This document shows, in pieces, positions 12,460-21,515 of a stretch of DNA of 36,268 nt. Each line of letters opens with the position of its first letter. Position 1 is the first letter of the stretch. The stretch comes from a virus, in the IMG/VR virus record IMGVR_UViG_3300046750_000047, positions 1-36,268 of that record; one strand, written 5' to 3'. A model generated the notes under the pieces. It did no database searches. It was not told where the DNA came from and was given only the letters and a program-made list of their open reading frames with translations. The translations under genes and the position numbers were made by a program.

Positions 12460-13518
12460 TTACCTCGCTGTACATGGTACGTTGTTAGTTCCTACTAGGG
12501 GTGCTGATGCAAATGCCATGTAGATGTAAACTTGACCATTAGTATTTAAACCACTACTGCCAGTTCTAAATTTAAATCCATTTGATACAAAATCACAAGT
12601 ATCTCCATAATCATTTTCAGCATTACTTAAATTTGGAAATAAATTTAATCCTGCAGGATTATTTGGTTCTCTTTTATTATCCATAGTATGCCAATAATAT
12701 CCTGCACTTGTTGTATTTTTCCACATAACAAAAGCAGGTTTAAATCCTGTATAAACAAATGTTCCATCAGTAGAACCATTACCAGTATAAGAACCAAACT
12801 TGCTATAACCAGTTACATCTGCGAAGCAGTAAGCAATCATTGCTGTACTTGAAGGATTAGTTCCACCATAAGAAGTAGGAAATCCAAAAGTATTTGTACT
12901 ACTACTAAATATACCAGATGCAGTAGCTTGAGCATCTGTTTTATTTAAAATTAAATATTTATCTCCACCAATTGCTGAATGATAATTTAACCAATCTCCA
13001 GTGGTTAATCTTTTTATCATAATTACTTTAGGTGCTACACCTAAACCATGACCAACAGTTGCACCATCAGTTCCATTTCCTGTATAAGACACAATACTAA
13101 ATCCACTTGTAGCTGATGCTGAAACTGTAGAACTTATTGAACCATCTGTATTAGCTGAACCTGCTCCATTTGCTAACCAGTTCCATGACACATAATTATC
13201 GCCAGTATTATTTACATGATTTCCTTCATTTGTTCCTGCATTTGTAGTAAAACCATCACTATCAAATCCAGATAAATAACCATTAGCACCAGAATCTACT
13301 TCTGCAATATCTTGTGAACTTCTTACTTCTTTATTTACACCTCTTACTGCATCATAAAGAACATGCTGATAAGAACCACCTCTATTTTTAATCCATACCC
13401 AATCTGGTTGAAAGCCAACTCCTGTTATAGCTTGTGTGTTTCCTGCAGATGTTGCTGTACCAGTATAAAGTTTAGTATTAAAATAATCTGATGATTTATT
13501 GATAGTTGTGTATGCCAT
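12460..13518 (-). CDS. Tail fibre-type protein with three repeated modules, 352 aa
   Basis: Three versions of one module are visible: YTGTATSAGN...GVGFQPDWVWIKNR near the N-terminus, YTGNGTDGAT...GLGVAPKVIMIKRL in the middle, and YTGNGSTDGT...TGFKPAFVMWKNT later. Each has a Y-T-G-N-G strand, a G-F/V-x-P turn and a hydrophobic strand followed by basic residues. This resembles the DUF7483-type proteins common in marine phage tail regions. A host-recognition role fits its position between two other fibre genes. Start shares a base with the previous stop (TAATG). Confidence 0.75.
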   Translation of the reverse strand: MAYTTINKSSDYFNTKLYTGTATSAGNTQAITGVGFQPDWVWIKNRGGSYQHVLYDAVRGVNKEVRSSQDIAEVDSGANGYLSGFDSDGFTTNAGTNEGNHVNNTGDNYVSWNWLANGAGSANTDGSISSTVSASATSGFSIVSYTGNGTDGATVGHGLGVAPKVIMIKRLTTGDWLNYHSAIGGDKYLILNKTDAQATASGIFSSSTNTFGFPTSYGGTNPSSTAMIAYCFADVTGYSKFGSYTGNGSTDGTFVYTGFKPAFVMWKNTTSAGYYWHTMDNKREPNNPAGLNLFPNLSNAENDYGDTCDFVSNGFKFRTGSSGLNTNGQVYIYMAFASAPLVGTNNVPCTAR

Positions 13519-14846
13519 TATAAGTTTAATCCTTTTGTTGATAAAGCAGTAAAGCCAGTTGGTACATCATATTCAAATATTCCTATGCCACTTGCGTTAG
13601 TTCCTGCACTAGATACTGCTGTTGTTCCGAAGTAGCCATTACCGAAGTTTGTTTGATATGTAGATGAAGTATTATGAATATTTGCTCCTTGTGCATAATA
13701 AAAACCACTAGCAGGAGAAGTATCTATATCTAAACCATTTGCACCAGTTGATGGATTTCCAGAACCTTGAAAAACTCCATTTTTACTATAATAAATTTTG
13801 TGATTATCTAAATCCATAGCAACACCAATAATATCCCCTGCTCCAAAAGTAGCACCAAAAGCTGTACCTGTGCTACCAATTACTGATACACCAGTACTGC
13901 CATAGTAAGAACGCATTTTATTATTTCCAGAATAAGGTGTAAAATCATTATTGTTTGATACTTTATCAGCGATACCAATAAAATCTTTATTAGAACCAGA
14001 TGCACTAATTTTTACTTCCCAATAATATTTTCCAGAAGATGCACCTAATGTACTTGTAAAATAATTTTCTTTTGAGGCATTTGTTACTACTGTATTATTT
14101 CCATTAGAAAATGTGCCATCAAACCAACCATTATCTAAAGCGTTCATTGTAGCAAAAACATTGCTTGGACAATCTTCTGTTTTTGTAAGTGTACCACCAC
14201 CAACTGTAAAGTTATTAGAATTACCAGATTGGTCTGTAACTGAATTACCATCTTTTAAAATAAAGAAACCATTAGTTCCATAAGTTACACTTGGAGAAGT
14301 ATTTATTTTCCATTCTCCAGTTGTTGCGTCTGTAGAACCAAATGTAGATGCTTGATAAGCTGTGCCATCTATATTGTGAAAATGAGACATACAACCATCA
14401 AAAAGTCTAGCATTCCAAGCACCCTCTCTACCTATTGAATGTACTCTTGCATCATTCCATTTAAAAACTGCATTTAATGATGGGTGATTAGTTGTACTAA
14501 ATGAAGTTTCTCTAACTCCATTAACATATATTTTAATTCTATCGGCTTCTGTACTTTCTGTGCTATCAGCTGTTAAAACAATATGATACCAACCATTAAA
14601 ATCTCTAAATAATCTATTTGTCACATATTCAAAAGTAAATGCTTCTCCTGCTCCATTTATTTGTGCAATTCTTAAAGCATGACTATTATTAAACTCTACA
14701 AATACTTGGTTATATCCATTACTATCTCCTGAACCAGATATTGCATGGTGACCAGTGCTACTTCTTTTAACCCATACAGATTGTGTAAAAATTTTATTAC
14801 TTGTTCCTGCACCACTTGGTGTTCTTGTTAAATATGTACTAGCCAT
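13518..14846 (-). CDS. LamG/SPRY-type tail protein, 442 aa
   Basis: Two concanavalin-like beta-sandwich domains are suggested. Residues 20-170 read like LamG (FTQSVWVKRSSTGHH, FNGWYHIVLTADSTE, RIKIYVNGVRETSF, FDGCMSHFHNIDGTAY). Residues 250-410 read like SPRY (KYYWEVKISASGSNKDFIG, GDIIGVAMDLDNHKIYYSKN). Such domains bind sugars or proteins, so a receptor-binding role at the tail is likely. The start (14846) and stop (13518) each share one base with the neighbouring genes, indicating coupled expression with the fibre. Confidence 0.75.
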   Translation of the reverse strand: MASTYLTRTPSGAGTSNKIFTQSVWVKRSSTGHHAISGSGDSNGYNQVFVEFNNSHALRIAQINGAGEAFTFEYVTNRLFRDFNGWYHIVLTADSTESTEADRIKIYVNGVRETSFSTTNHPSLNAVFKWNDARVHSIGREGAWNARLFDGCMSHFHNIDGTAYQASTFGSTDATTGEWKINTSPSVTYGTNGFFILKDGNSVTDQSGNSNNFTVGGGTLTKTEDCPSNVFATMNALDNGWFDGTFSNGNNTVVTNASKENYFTSTLGASSGKYYWEVKISASGSNKDFIGIADKVSNNNDFTPYSGNNKMRSYYGSTGVSVIGSTGTAFGATFGAGDIIGVAMDLDNHKIYYSKNGVFQGSGNPSTGANGLDIDTSPASGFYYAQGANIHNTSSTYQTNFGNGYFGTTAVSSAGTNASGIGIFEYDVPTGFTALSTKGLNL

Positions 14847-17476
14847 TAGTTAAATTGTCCCCCACCTGTTGCACCGAAGCTAGAAGTGAAACTAAAGTTT
14901 CTATCTGCTGTTTGACCTTCGGCATCTGTAATCCTTATTGTAAAGTTATATGTTGTAGGTGTAGTTGAACTACCACCAAAGTCTGTAGTTGTTATCACAC
15001 CTGTAGAAGAATTTAAAGTACAATTTGCTGTTGTCAATACAGAAGTTGTTTCGCTAAATGTAATTGCACTATCAGAAGAACCTGCAATTGTTGCTACAGT
15101 TCCAGAGAAGTTTCCTGCGATAGTTCCTAGTGAACCTGCTGCTGTTGAAAATGTAGGTGCAGTAGATGCAGTTAAAATATTATTTGTACTTCTTCCTGCG
15201 TTACCATCTGGGTTTTCTATTCTTACATAGTAGTTACCAGAAGCTAAAGTTACATTAACTGAAAGTGTAGTTGCATTTGTAAATGCTACTGTGTTAGCTA
15301 AAGTTACTGAACCATCTGTTTTAATAAATTCTACTATTGGTATAGATACAAATCCTGTTCCTGTAATATTTATTGTTGTAGCTGTTGCAGGTGCAATTGT
15401 TTGAGATACATCTGCTACTGTTGGTTTTGCTTCTACTGCGTCAACCCAAGATAATTGATTTGTACTTGCTCCATTACTTGCAAGAACTTGACCATTTGAT
15501 CCAACTGAAGTTGGTAATATTAAAGTATAAGATTGTGCAGCAGAGTGAGCAGGTGATTTAATTTTAACACCATGTGAATTTTGTGAACAGTTTAATTGTA
15601 TAGCAGCATCTGTTGATGAACCATCACCTTTAACTGTTAATGTTGGTGAAGGAAGTCTATCAATGTTTAAAGTTCCACTTGTTACATTAGATGCACTAAT
15701 ATTTGCAATATCAAAAGTTCCATAACCAATTATATCTATGCTATCCCCAACTGTTGCACCAGTTGCAAGTACAATGCTAGTTCCAGAAGTTACAGTAACA
15801 TCAACACCATTTACTAATTTTACACCATTTAAATAAATATCAATATATCCTGCATCGTATGCTAAAGTTTCGCCATTGTTATCTGTACCTGTAAAGGTAG
15901 TTTGACCTGCAGTTGCAGTATAATAAAATCTTGCAGCAGTTGCATTAATACTAGACCCAGCATTTATCCAACCTGTTGATGAGTAAACTTTTAACTGACC
16001 TGCAGTAGTATCAAAATATAAATCACCAACATCTAATGCCGAACCATCTGGATCTGCAGTTGGAGCTGAACTATTTGGTCCAAGATAGATATTTGCAAAA
16101 GCGTTTATGTCTGAAAGATTATTTGCTGCAGTATTTATTGAAGCTATGTTTGAGCCTACATTCGTAACATTTGTATTGTTAGTTGCTACTAAATTTATAT
16201 TCGTACTGTTTGCATTAACTGCATTAATATTAGTTTCATTATTGTTGACAGCAACTATTGCAGAACTGTTTGAAGCTACACTCGTCACATCGCTAGAAAT
16301 TCCAGCAGTTGTGTTTATATTCGCTATGTTAGTTGCAGTTGTGTTGACATTCGCTATAGATCCTGCAACACTTCCTATTGTATTAGAACCAGATAAATCT
16401 GCAGCTACAGTATTAACATTTGATTGATCTGAAGTTGAAAGTTGTATTTGTCTCCATTGAGTGTTAGTCAAATCGTAGACTTTCATTACATCATCTGTAG
16501 TATTAAAGTATAATGCTCCGTCTGTTAATGCGTCTCCATCATTATCAACACTTGGATCGCTAGATTTAGCACCTAAAAATTTATCATCAAAATTATCTAA
16601 GGCTGCTTCTGCAGCAGTTTGAGCAGTTTCTGCTGCTGTCTTTGCAGTTTCGGCACTTGTTGCAGATGTTGCTGCATTAGTTGCTGAAGTCGATGCTTCA
16701 CTAGCTTTTGTAGTTGCAGTTGTGGCACTTGTTGCTGCATTGGTTTCACTTGTAGCAGCAGCCGTAGCACTAGCAGCAGCATTAGTAGCACTTGTTGTAG
16801 CACTAGCTGCGTCTACTAATAAATCCCATTTAGCACTATCTGTATTAGTTGTTAATGGTTGTGAACCAGAAGATGTATGACCTGTGTTAGCTAAAAAAAT
16901 ATTATTTGTTGATGTGTCTTTAACTATGTCTCTAGCAGAATAAGTAGTTGATGCAGACCAGTTACCTTTGAATGTACCTAGTTCTTGCGATACAACTAAT
17001 TCACCATTAGAATCAAAACCAAAAATTTTACCTGCTCTATCAGTTGCACCAACAGCAAACTCTGTAGATGTCATTGTGTTTGTTCTTGATAATTTAATTG
17101 ATCTATCTATTTCTTCTTGTAGCTGTTGAATAGCCATCATGGATCTATCTAATCCTTCTTCATGACTTTCAGCAGGGAATGGATCGTTAGCAATATAATC
17201 GATTGCTTGTGTTTGTGGTGATGCTCTTCTTATAACTACAGTTTCTGTATTAGTTGGAATATTACCAGTTGTGAAAACAATAGTTCCACCATTAGCATTT
17301 CCTGCACCTGTAACTGTATAATGTGTAGTTAAAGTTTTAACTGTTTCAGTAGCTGACGCATCCCTAATAATAACTTGAATATCTGTGTTTGCAAATATTT
17401 TAAATGTATAGTTGAAGGTATCTAGAGTACCATTTCCAGAGTAAGAGTTCTTTACTGTAGTAGATGATATTGTCAT
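14846..17476 (-). CDS. Tail fibre protein with T7 gp17-like N-terminus, 876 aa
   Basis: Residues 1-130 match the T7 tail-fibre N-terminal domain that attaches the fibre to the tail (NSYSGNGTLDTFNYTFKIFA, ASPQTQAIDYIANDPFPAES, EEIDRSIKLS). Residues 170-220 look like a small carbohydrate-binding module (WSASTTYSARDIVKD, AKWDLL). Residues 222-295 are an alanine/serine/threonine coiled coil. A module ending in LYFNTTDDVMKVY (299-345) is duplicated at 463-507 as LYFDTTAGQLKVY, and between them lie N-x-x-x-V repeats typical of beta-helical stems. Ig-like/IPT-like C-terminal domains follow. T7 gp17 is 553 aa; this one is longer. Confidence 0.85.
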   Translation of the reverse strand: MTISSTTVKNSYSGNGTLDTFNYTFKIFANTDIQVIIRDASATETVKTLTTHYTVTGAGNANGGTIVFTTGNIPTNTETVVIRRASPQTQAIDYIANDPFPAESHEEGLDRSMMAIQQLQEEIDRSIKLSRTNTMTSTEFAVGATDRAGKIFGFDSNGELVVSQELGTFKGNWSASTTYSARDIVKDTSTNNIFLANTGHTSSGSQPLTTNTDSAKWDLLVDAASATTSATNAAASATAAATSETNAATSATTATTKASEASTSATNAATSATSAETAKTAAETAQTAAEAALDNFDDKFLGAKSSDPSVDNDGDALTDGALYFNTTDDVMKVYDLTNTQWRQIQLSTSDQSNVNTVAADLSGSNTIGSVAGSIANVNTTATNIANINTTAGISSDVTSVASNSSAIVAVNNNETNINAVNANSTNINLVATNNTNVTNVGSNIASINTAANNLSDINAFANIYLGPNSSAPTADPDGSALDVGDLYFDTTAGQLKVYSSTGWINAGSSINATAARFYYTATAGQTTFTGTDNNGETLAYDAGYIDIYLNGVKLVNGVDVTVTSGTSIVLATGATVGDSIDIIGYGTFDIANISASNVTSGTLNIDRLPSPTLTVKGDGSSTDAAIQLNCSQNSHGVKIKSPAHSAAQSYTLILPTSVGSNGQVLASNGASTNQLSWVDAVEAKPTVADVSQTIAPATATTINITGTGFVSIPIVEFIKTDGSVTLANTVAFTNATTLSVNVTLASGNYYVRIENPDGNAGRSTNNILTASTAPTFSTAAGSLGTIAGNFSGTVATIAGSSDSAITFSETTSVLTTANCTLNSSTGVITTTDFGGSSTTPTTYNFTIRITDAEGQTADRNFSFTSSFGATGGGQFN

Positions 17477-17479
17477 ATT

Positions 17480-20038
17480 CTATAAACCTTTAAACAATGT
17501 TGATGGTTTTGTAAACAAAAATTCTTGACCAGATTCACGCATTCTTTTTTCCATACGCCTTAAAGAACCCGGAGACAAAGTTTCCATCATTTGATAACCA
17601 ATAAGATAATCAAATGCTGTCTTTATATAGAATAAATTTAAAAATGGAATGTTTTCTTTAAAAGAATAATATGCTTGTTTTCCTGCTTTACCACCCTCTC
17701 CTCTTATAGCATAATTTAAAGCAGATAATAATCTTACACCTTCTGTGGGTACTGGTCCGGCAATAGTAGCTAAAGCACTTGTCGAGTTTTGAATATTTCC
17801 AAATAAAAAATCAGTATAAATACCTAAACCACCACCTTGTAAAAAAGCAGCAGAAAAGTTTTTAAAATTTAATTCAGTTCTAGGAGTTTTACCTTTTAAT
17901 ATATCTTTTGCTGTCATAGCGATATAACCAAATAAAGCAGATCCACCAACTAACTGTGCAATACCTAACATTGCATCAATTTTTTTACCTTCTTTCCACA
18001 TAGCAGTTTCTCTGCCAATCATTTTTTGATAAAATGCAAATGGAAACGCTTTAAATTGAGACATAAATCTTAATGCTTCACCGGGATGAGTTCCTGCTTG
18101 TTGACCCATTTTCATCCAACCTCTTGTTCTAGCATCTGGTTCTAGTACGGCATAAGTTGCTCTATCTAAAAACATTCCTAATACTTTTGTTTTTAAATTG
18201 TCTCTAGCAACTTCTAATTGTCTTGCAGACATTGTAGTTTTTCCCTCAATATCTTTAATAACAGCATCTGATAATTTATCTATTTTTTGAGTATTAAAAA
18301 ATAATTTACCATCATCAGCTTTATCTAAATCCATTTTTCTAATATGATTCCAAATTTTTTCATCAATACCATAATGTGAAATTAATCTTTTAAATTGAAA
18401 ATTTAAATTTTTAAAAGAAGTTTTAGTTTGTTTGGCAACATAATTACCCATACCTAATATAGCACCATCTTTTAATGAGTTGGTCCACCAAGCAAGACCA
18501 TTAAGTTTAAAGAAAGTTCTTTGTACTTGAGAGAAACCTCTGTTTAAATTATCACCTGCAGAATATCTTGCAGCTAAGTCATAGATAATATTGTCGTTTA
18601 TAAAACCTAACTGTTCAGCAATTTCTTGTTTAGCTTTTGAATTTTTAATTTTAGCAAGTCTACCCATAGCTTCTGCAAGACCCCCTATGTAAGATCTTCC
18701 TTGCCATTTCATTTCTTTTGCATAAAGATGAAGATCAGATATTGCTGAAATTGTTGCACCACCTAGTTTTGCCATAGAAGCAATTGCTCTAGATATTGCA
18801 CTCCATTTAGCATAACCAAATCCATTAATAGTATTTACAGATCCATCTACCTCTGCCATAAATTTTGCATGACCACCTTGTTCTTTTGCAAAAGCACCAA
18901 CTGCTTGAGCTTGAGTTTGTCTACCATCATCTTCTAATTTATTTTTTACTAAATCCATTATCTTTGCATAATTTTTTTGAGGATTGCTTCCAAGTTTACT
19001 CATCATTCCAACATTTTTACCTGCAACATGAAATCCACCAAAGATAGCTTCTTTTAAATTTCTACCACCAAACATAGAATTATAATCATACCAATCATCT
19101 GCACTTTTAAAATGTAAAACTCTTTTTGCTCCAAGTTGTCTAACCATACTTTTTGCACCAAAAGTTTCTCCTGCAGAATTAACAATTTGATTTTCATTTC
19201 TAATCAATGAGTTGTATGATCTAGTTAAAAATCTATCTATATCTTCTGGAGTATTGTCAGTTTCAAAAAAAGTTCTTTTATGATCTAATTTAGGTAAAAT
19301 GTAATCTTTCCATGCTTGTAAATTTATTTCTGCACTACCATTAGATATTTTTGATTTTACATTATTTTTTACATTAATAGTATTTAAAGCATTTCTTAAT
19401 TGAAAAGGATCTGAACTTTGTCTTATAATCCAACCTGGAAGTTTATCTATATTGGCTCCATAATTGTTATATTTTTTTCTTACCGTCTCTGAAAAATCCT
19501 CAATAACTTGAGCAAGTTTAACAATGTCAGCATTTTTTTCTGTAATAGCTTTACCTTCTCCAAGTTCCCAAATAACTCTAGAAATTTTTCTTTCAATATC
19601 ATCGTTAGCTTTAGCAAATAAATCATCTACACCTGCTTCTTTTAGTTTGGCATTAAATGATACAACTAAATTTTTATAGTAAGCATCTTGAGCTGCAGCA
19701 ACTGAATCTCTTGCACCCATTCTTTCCCAGTTACTACCAACAAGTATTGCAGTTAAACCTTCTTTTGGATTATCTTTAAAGTTAGTTAAGTTCCATTCAA
19801 CCCAATCTCTAATTTTTATTTCATCTTCTATTGCGTTTAATTTATTTAATTGTTTTTGTATTTGTTCTTTTTGTAAAATTTCTTTAGCAAGAGCAGCATT
19901 AACTTGATCATCTGCTTCTTTTAATTTTGCGTCACTTTCTGCTTTTTTAATAGATTTAAGAATACCTGCTGCATCATCTTTATCTAAACCTTTTTTAATT
20001 AACGCATCTTCTATTCTTATTAAACATTTATCTGCCAT
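17480..20038 (-). CDS. Internal virion (ejection) protein, gp16-like second part, 852 aa
   Basis: Very long helical protein in the position of T7 gp16, just before the tail fibre. It begins with charged helices (MADKCLIRIEDALIKKGLDK) and includes alanine/glycine-rich semi-hydrophobic segments (residues about 445-470, and MLGIAQLVGGSALFGYIAMT near 710), which fit a protein that enters the host membrane during DNA ejection. No lytic transglycosylase motif is visible. With the adjacent 489-aa gene it totals 1341 residues, close to T7 gp16 (1318). Function is from synteny. Confidence 0.7.
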   Translation of the reverse strand: MADKCLIRIEDALIKKGLDKDDAAGILKSIKKAESDAKLKEADDQVNAALAKEILQKEQIQKQLNKLNAIEDEIKIRDWVEWNLTNFKDNPKEGLTAILVGSNWERMGARDSVAAAQDAYYKNLVVSFNAKLKEAGVDDLFAKANDDIERKISRVIWELGEGKAITEKNADIVKLAQVIEDFSETVRKKYNNYGANIDKLPGWIIRQSSDPFQLRNALNTINVKNNVKSKISNGSAEINLQAWKDYILPKLDHKRTFFETDNTPEDIDRFLTRSYNSLIRNENQIVNSAGETFGAKSMVRQLGAKRVLHFKSADDWYDYNSMFGGRNLKEAIFGGFHVAGKNVGMMSKLGSNPQKNYAKIMDLVKNKLEDDGRQTQAQAVGAFAKEQGGHAKFMAEVDGSVNTINGFGYAKWSAISRAIASMAKLGGATISAISDLHLYAKEMKWQGRSYIGGLAEAMGRLAKIKNSKAKQEIAEQLGFINDNIIYDLAARYSAGDNLNRGFSQVQRTFFKLNGLAWWTNSLKDGAILGMGNYVAKQTKTSFKNLNFQFKRLISHYGIDEKIWNHIRKMDLDKADDGKLFFNTQKIDKLSDAVIKDIEGKTTMSARQLEVARDNLKTKVLGMFLDRATYAVLEPDARTRGWMKMGQQAGTHPGEALRFMSQFKAFPFAFYQKMIGRETAMWKEGKKIDAMLGIAQLVGGSALFGYIAMTAKDILKGKTPRTELNFKNFSAAFLQGGGLGIYTDFLFGNIQNSTSALATIAGPVPTEGVRLLSALNYAIRGEGGKAGKQAYYSFKENIPFLNLFYIKTAFDYLIGYQMMETLSPGSLRRMEKRMRESGQEFLFTKPSTLFKGL

Positions 20039-20040
20039 AA

Positions 20041-21510
20041 TTATTTACCAATCCTACAGTTAATTCCTTCCATAATTGCACTTTCATAATCATCTGATTT
20101 AGTTTTTATATCTTCTAATGCTTTAGCACTAATTCTAGCTTCTTTACTAGTTCCTAAACCTAATTTATTTTGAGCTTCTATTTTAGCTGTTAAGTTATTT
20201 TCAGCAATTCTAAGTTCTTCATCTAAGTTTCTAGATTCCAAAGATGTTTGTGCTTTATCTTTATCGTATGCTTTTACAATACTATCTTCTTGAACATTTT
20301 TAGGTTTTGTTTCAACTCTTGAAGTAATTTCTTGTGGTTTATTTGTAATTCTTTCATCAATTAATTTACTTCTATTAGTAAATTGTTCTACTAATTCTTT
20401 TTCTTTTTTTAATAATTTAGATTTTACTTTTTTTAATTTTTTTAATTCTGGAGTATATTTAACATTTGATATTTTTCTTTTTGGATCAAAATAATTTTCT
20501 AACATATTAATTTTATTTTGAACTTCTTTTAACTGTCTATTAACTTCTACACTTTCTTCATTTACTTTTTTTCTAGCTTTCTCTACTATATTTTCATCTA
20601 TTTGTGAGTGTCTTAATCTAGGATTTAAATCAGCATAATCTTTTGAATTAACAGGAGCTTCTTCAGCAATATCTGCTATTGCTTTTGAAAGCAACAATTC
20701 TCTAGTATCCGAATCTGTTTCGGCAAGTTCTTTCATTATTCTAGAATTTTCTGGATAATATTCTTTGTATAGATTGAATGCAGGATCTTCATCTGCTTTA
20801 GATCCTAATTCTTTTCTAGTTTGTCTAATTCTTTTATTAAATTTTCTACGAGTATTTAGATCTTTTAATTTACCTGCACCTATATGTAGACCACCACCAA
20901 GAATAGTACCAAAAGATACTGCTATAAAACTATCTACTAATCCATAATCAGATTGTTCTGCAGTTGCAGCACCATAAACTAATGGTTCAACAGCAGCTAT
21001 ACCTGTAAAACCTTCCATTGCACCTCTCATCATTCTAGCTTTTGTAAATCCATATTTAGCAACTAGACTTGCAAATCTTGCTTGACCCACTACAGGAATA
21101 AACATCATAGCAAGGTTAATAGGATCTGCCATACTTGCTACCATTGCAGTACCAAATTTTGCAGTACCTGCTACAAATCCTGTTGGTCCACGCTGGATAA
21201 TACTTTGTCTATATCTTTCTTCTTTTTTTCTTTCTGCTAAAATTTCTGCAGTAGATTCTTTTTCATCTTCTTCAAAAAAAATTCCAGTTCCTTTATATTT
21301 TTTATTTAATTCTTGAAATGGTATTAAAGGTTCATCAACATCTCTACTTTGCTCTAACTCATATAATCGTAAAGCAGAAGATACCGGGTTATATTTCCAA
21401 GCATCTTTTGCCGTCTCTACAAGTACATCTGTAAGATCGGTTTGAAATTGATCAAAGCCTGTTTGCTTTGCATATTTATTTACTTCTAAACCGAATCCTA
21501 TATTTGCCAT
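20041..21510 (-). CDS. Internal virion (ejection) protein, gp16-like first part, 489 aa
   Basis: Begins MANIGFGLEVNKYAKQTGFD, an opening I associate with internal virion proteins of marine podoviruses. Residues 105-210 hold several glycine/alanine-rich hydrophobic stretches (TAMVASMADPINLAMMFIPV, FIAVSFGTILGGGLHIGAG) that could insert into membrane. The remaining C-terminal half is a lysine/glutamate-rich coiled coil. It follows the gp15-like gene by five bases and precedes the 852-aa gene by two, so the T7 gp16 position is occupied by two genes. Confidence 0.7.
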   Translation of the reverse strand: MANIGFGLEVNKYAKQTGFDQFQTDLTDVLVETAKDAWKYNPVSSALRLYELEQSRDVDEPLIPFQELNKKYKGTGIFFEEDEKESTAEILAERKKEERYRQSIIQRGPTGFVAGTAKFGTAMVASMADPINLAMMFIPVVGQARFASLVAKYGFTKARMMRGAMEGFTGIAAVEPLVYGAATAEQSDYGLVDSFIAVSFGTILGGGLHIGAGKLKDLNTRRKFNKRIRQTRKELGSKADEDPAFNLYKEYYPENSRIMKELAETDSDTRELLLSKAIADIAEEAPVNSKDYADLNPRLRHSQIDENIVEKARKKVNEESVEVNRQLKEVQNKINMLENYFDPKRKISNVKYTPELKKLKKVKSKLLKKEKELVEQFTNRSKLIDERITNKPQEITSRVETKPKNVQEDSIVKAYDKDKAQTSLESRNLDEELRIAENNLTAKIEAQNKLGLGTSKEARISAKALEDIKTKSDDYESAIMEGINCRIGK

Positions 21511-21515
21511 AATGA

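Noticed and set aside
16597-16803. Glutamine/leucine-rich minus-strand ORF inside the tail fibre
   Set aside because: Out-of-frame reading of the alanine/serine/threonine repeat coding sequence; no start signal.
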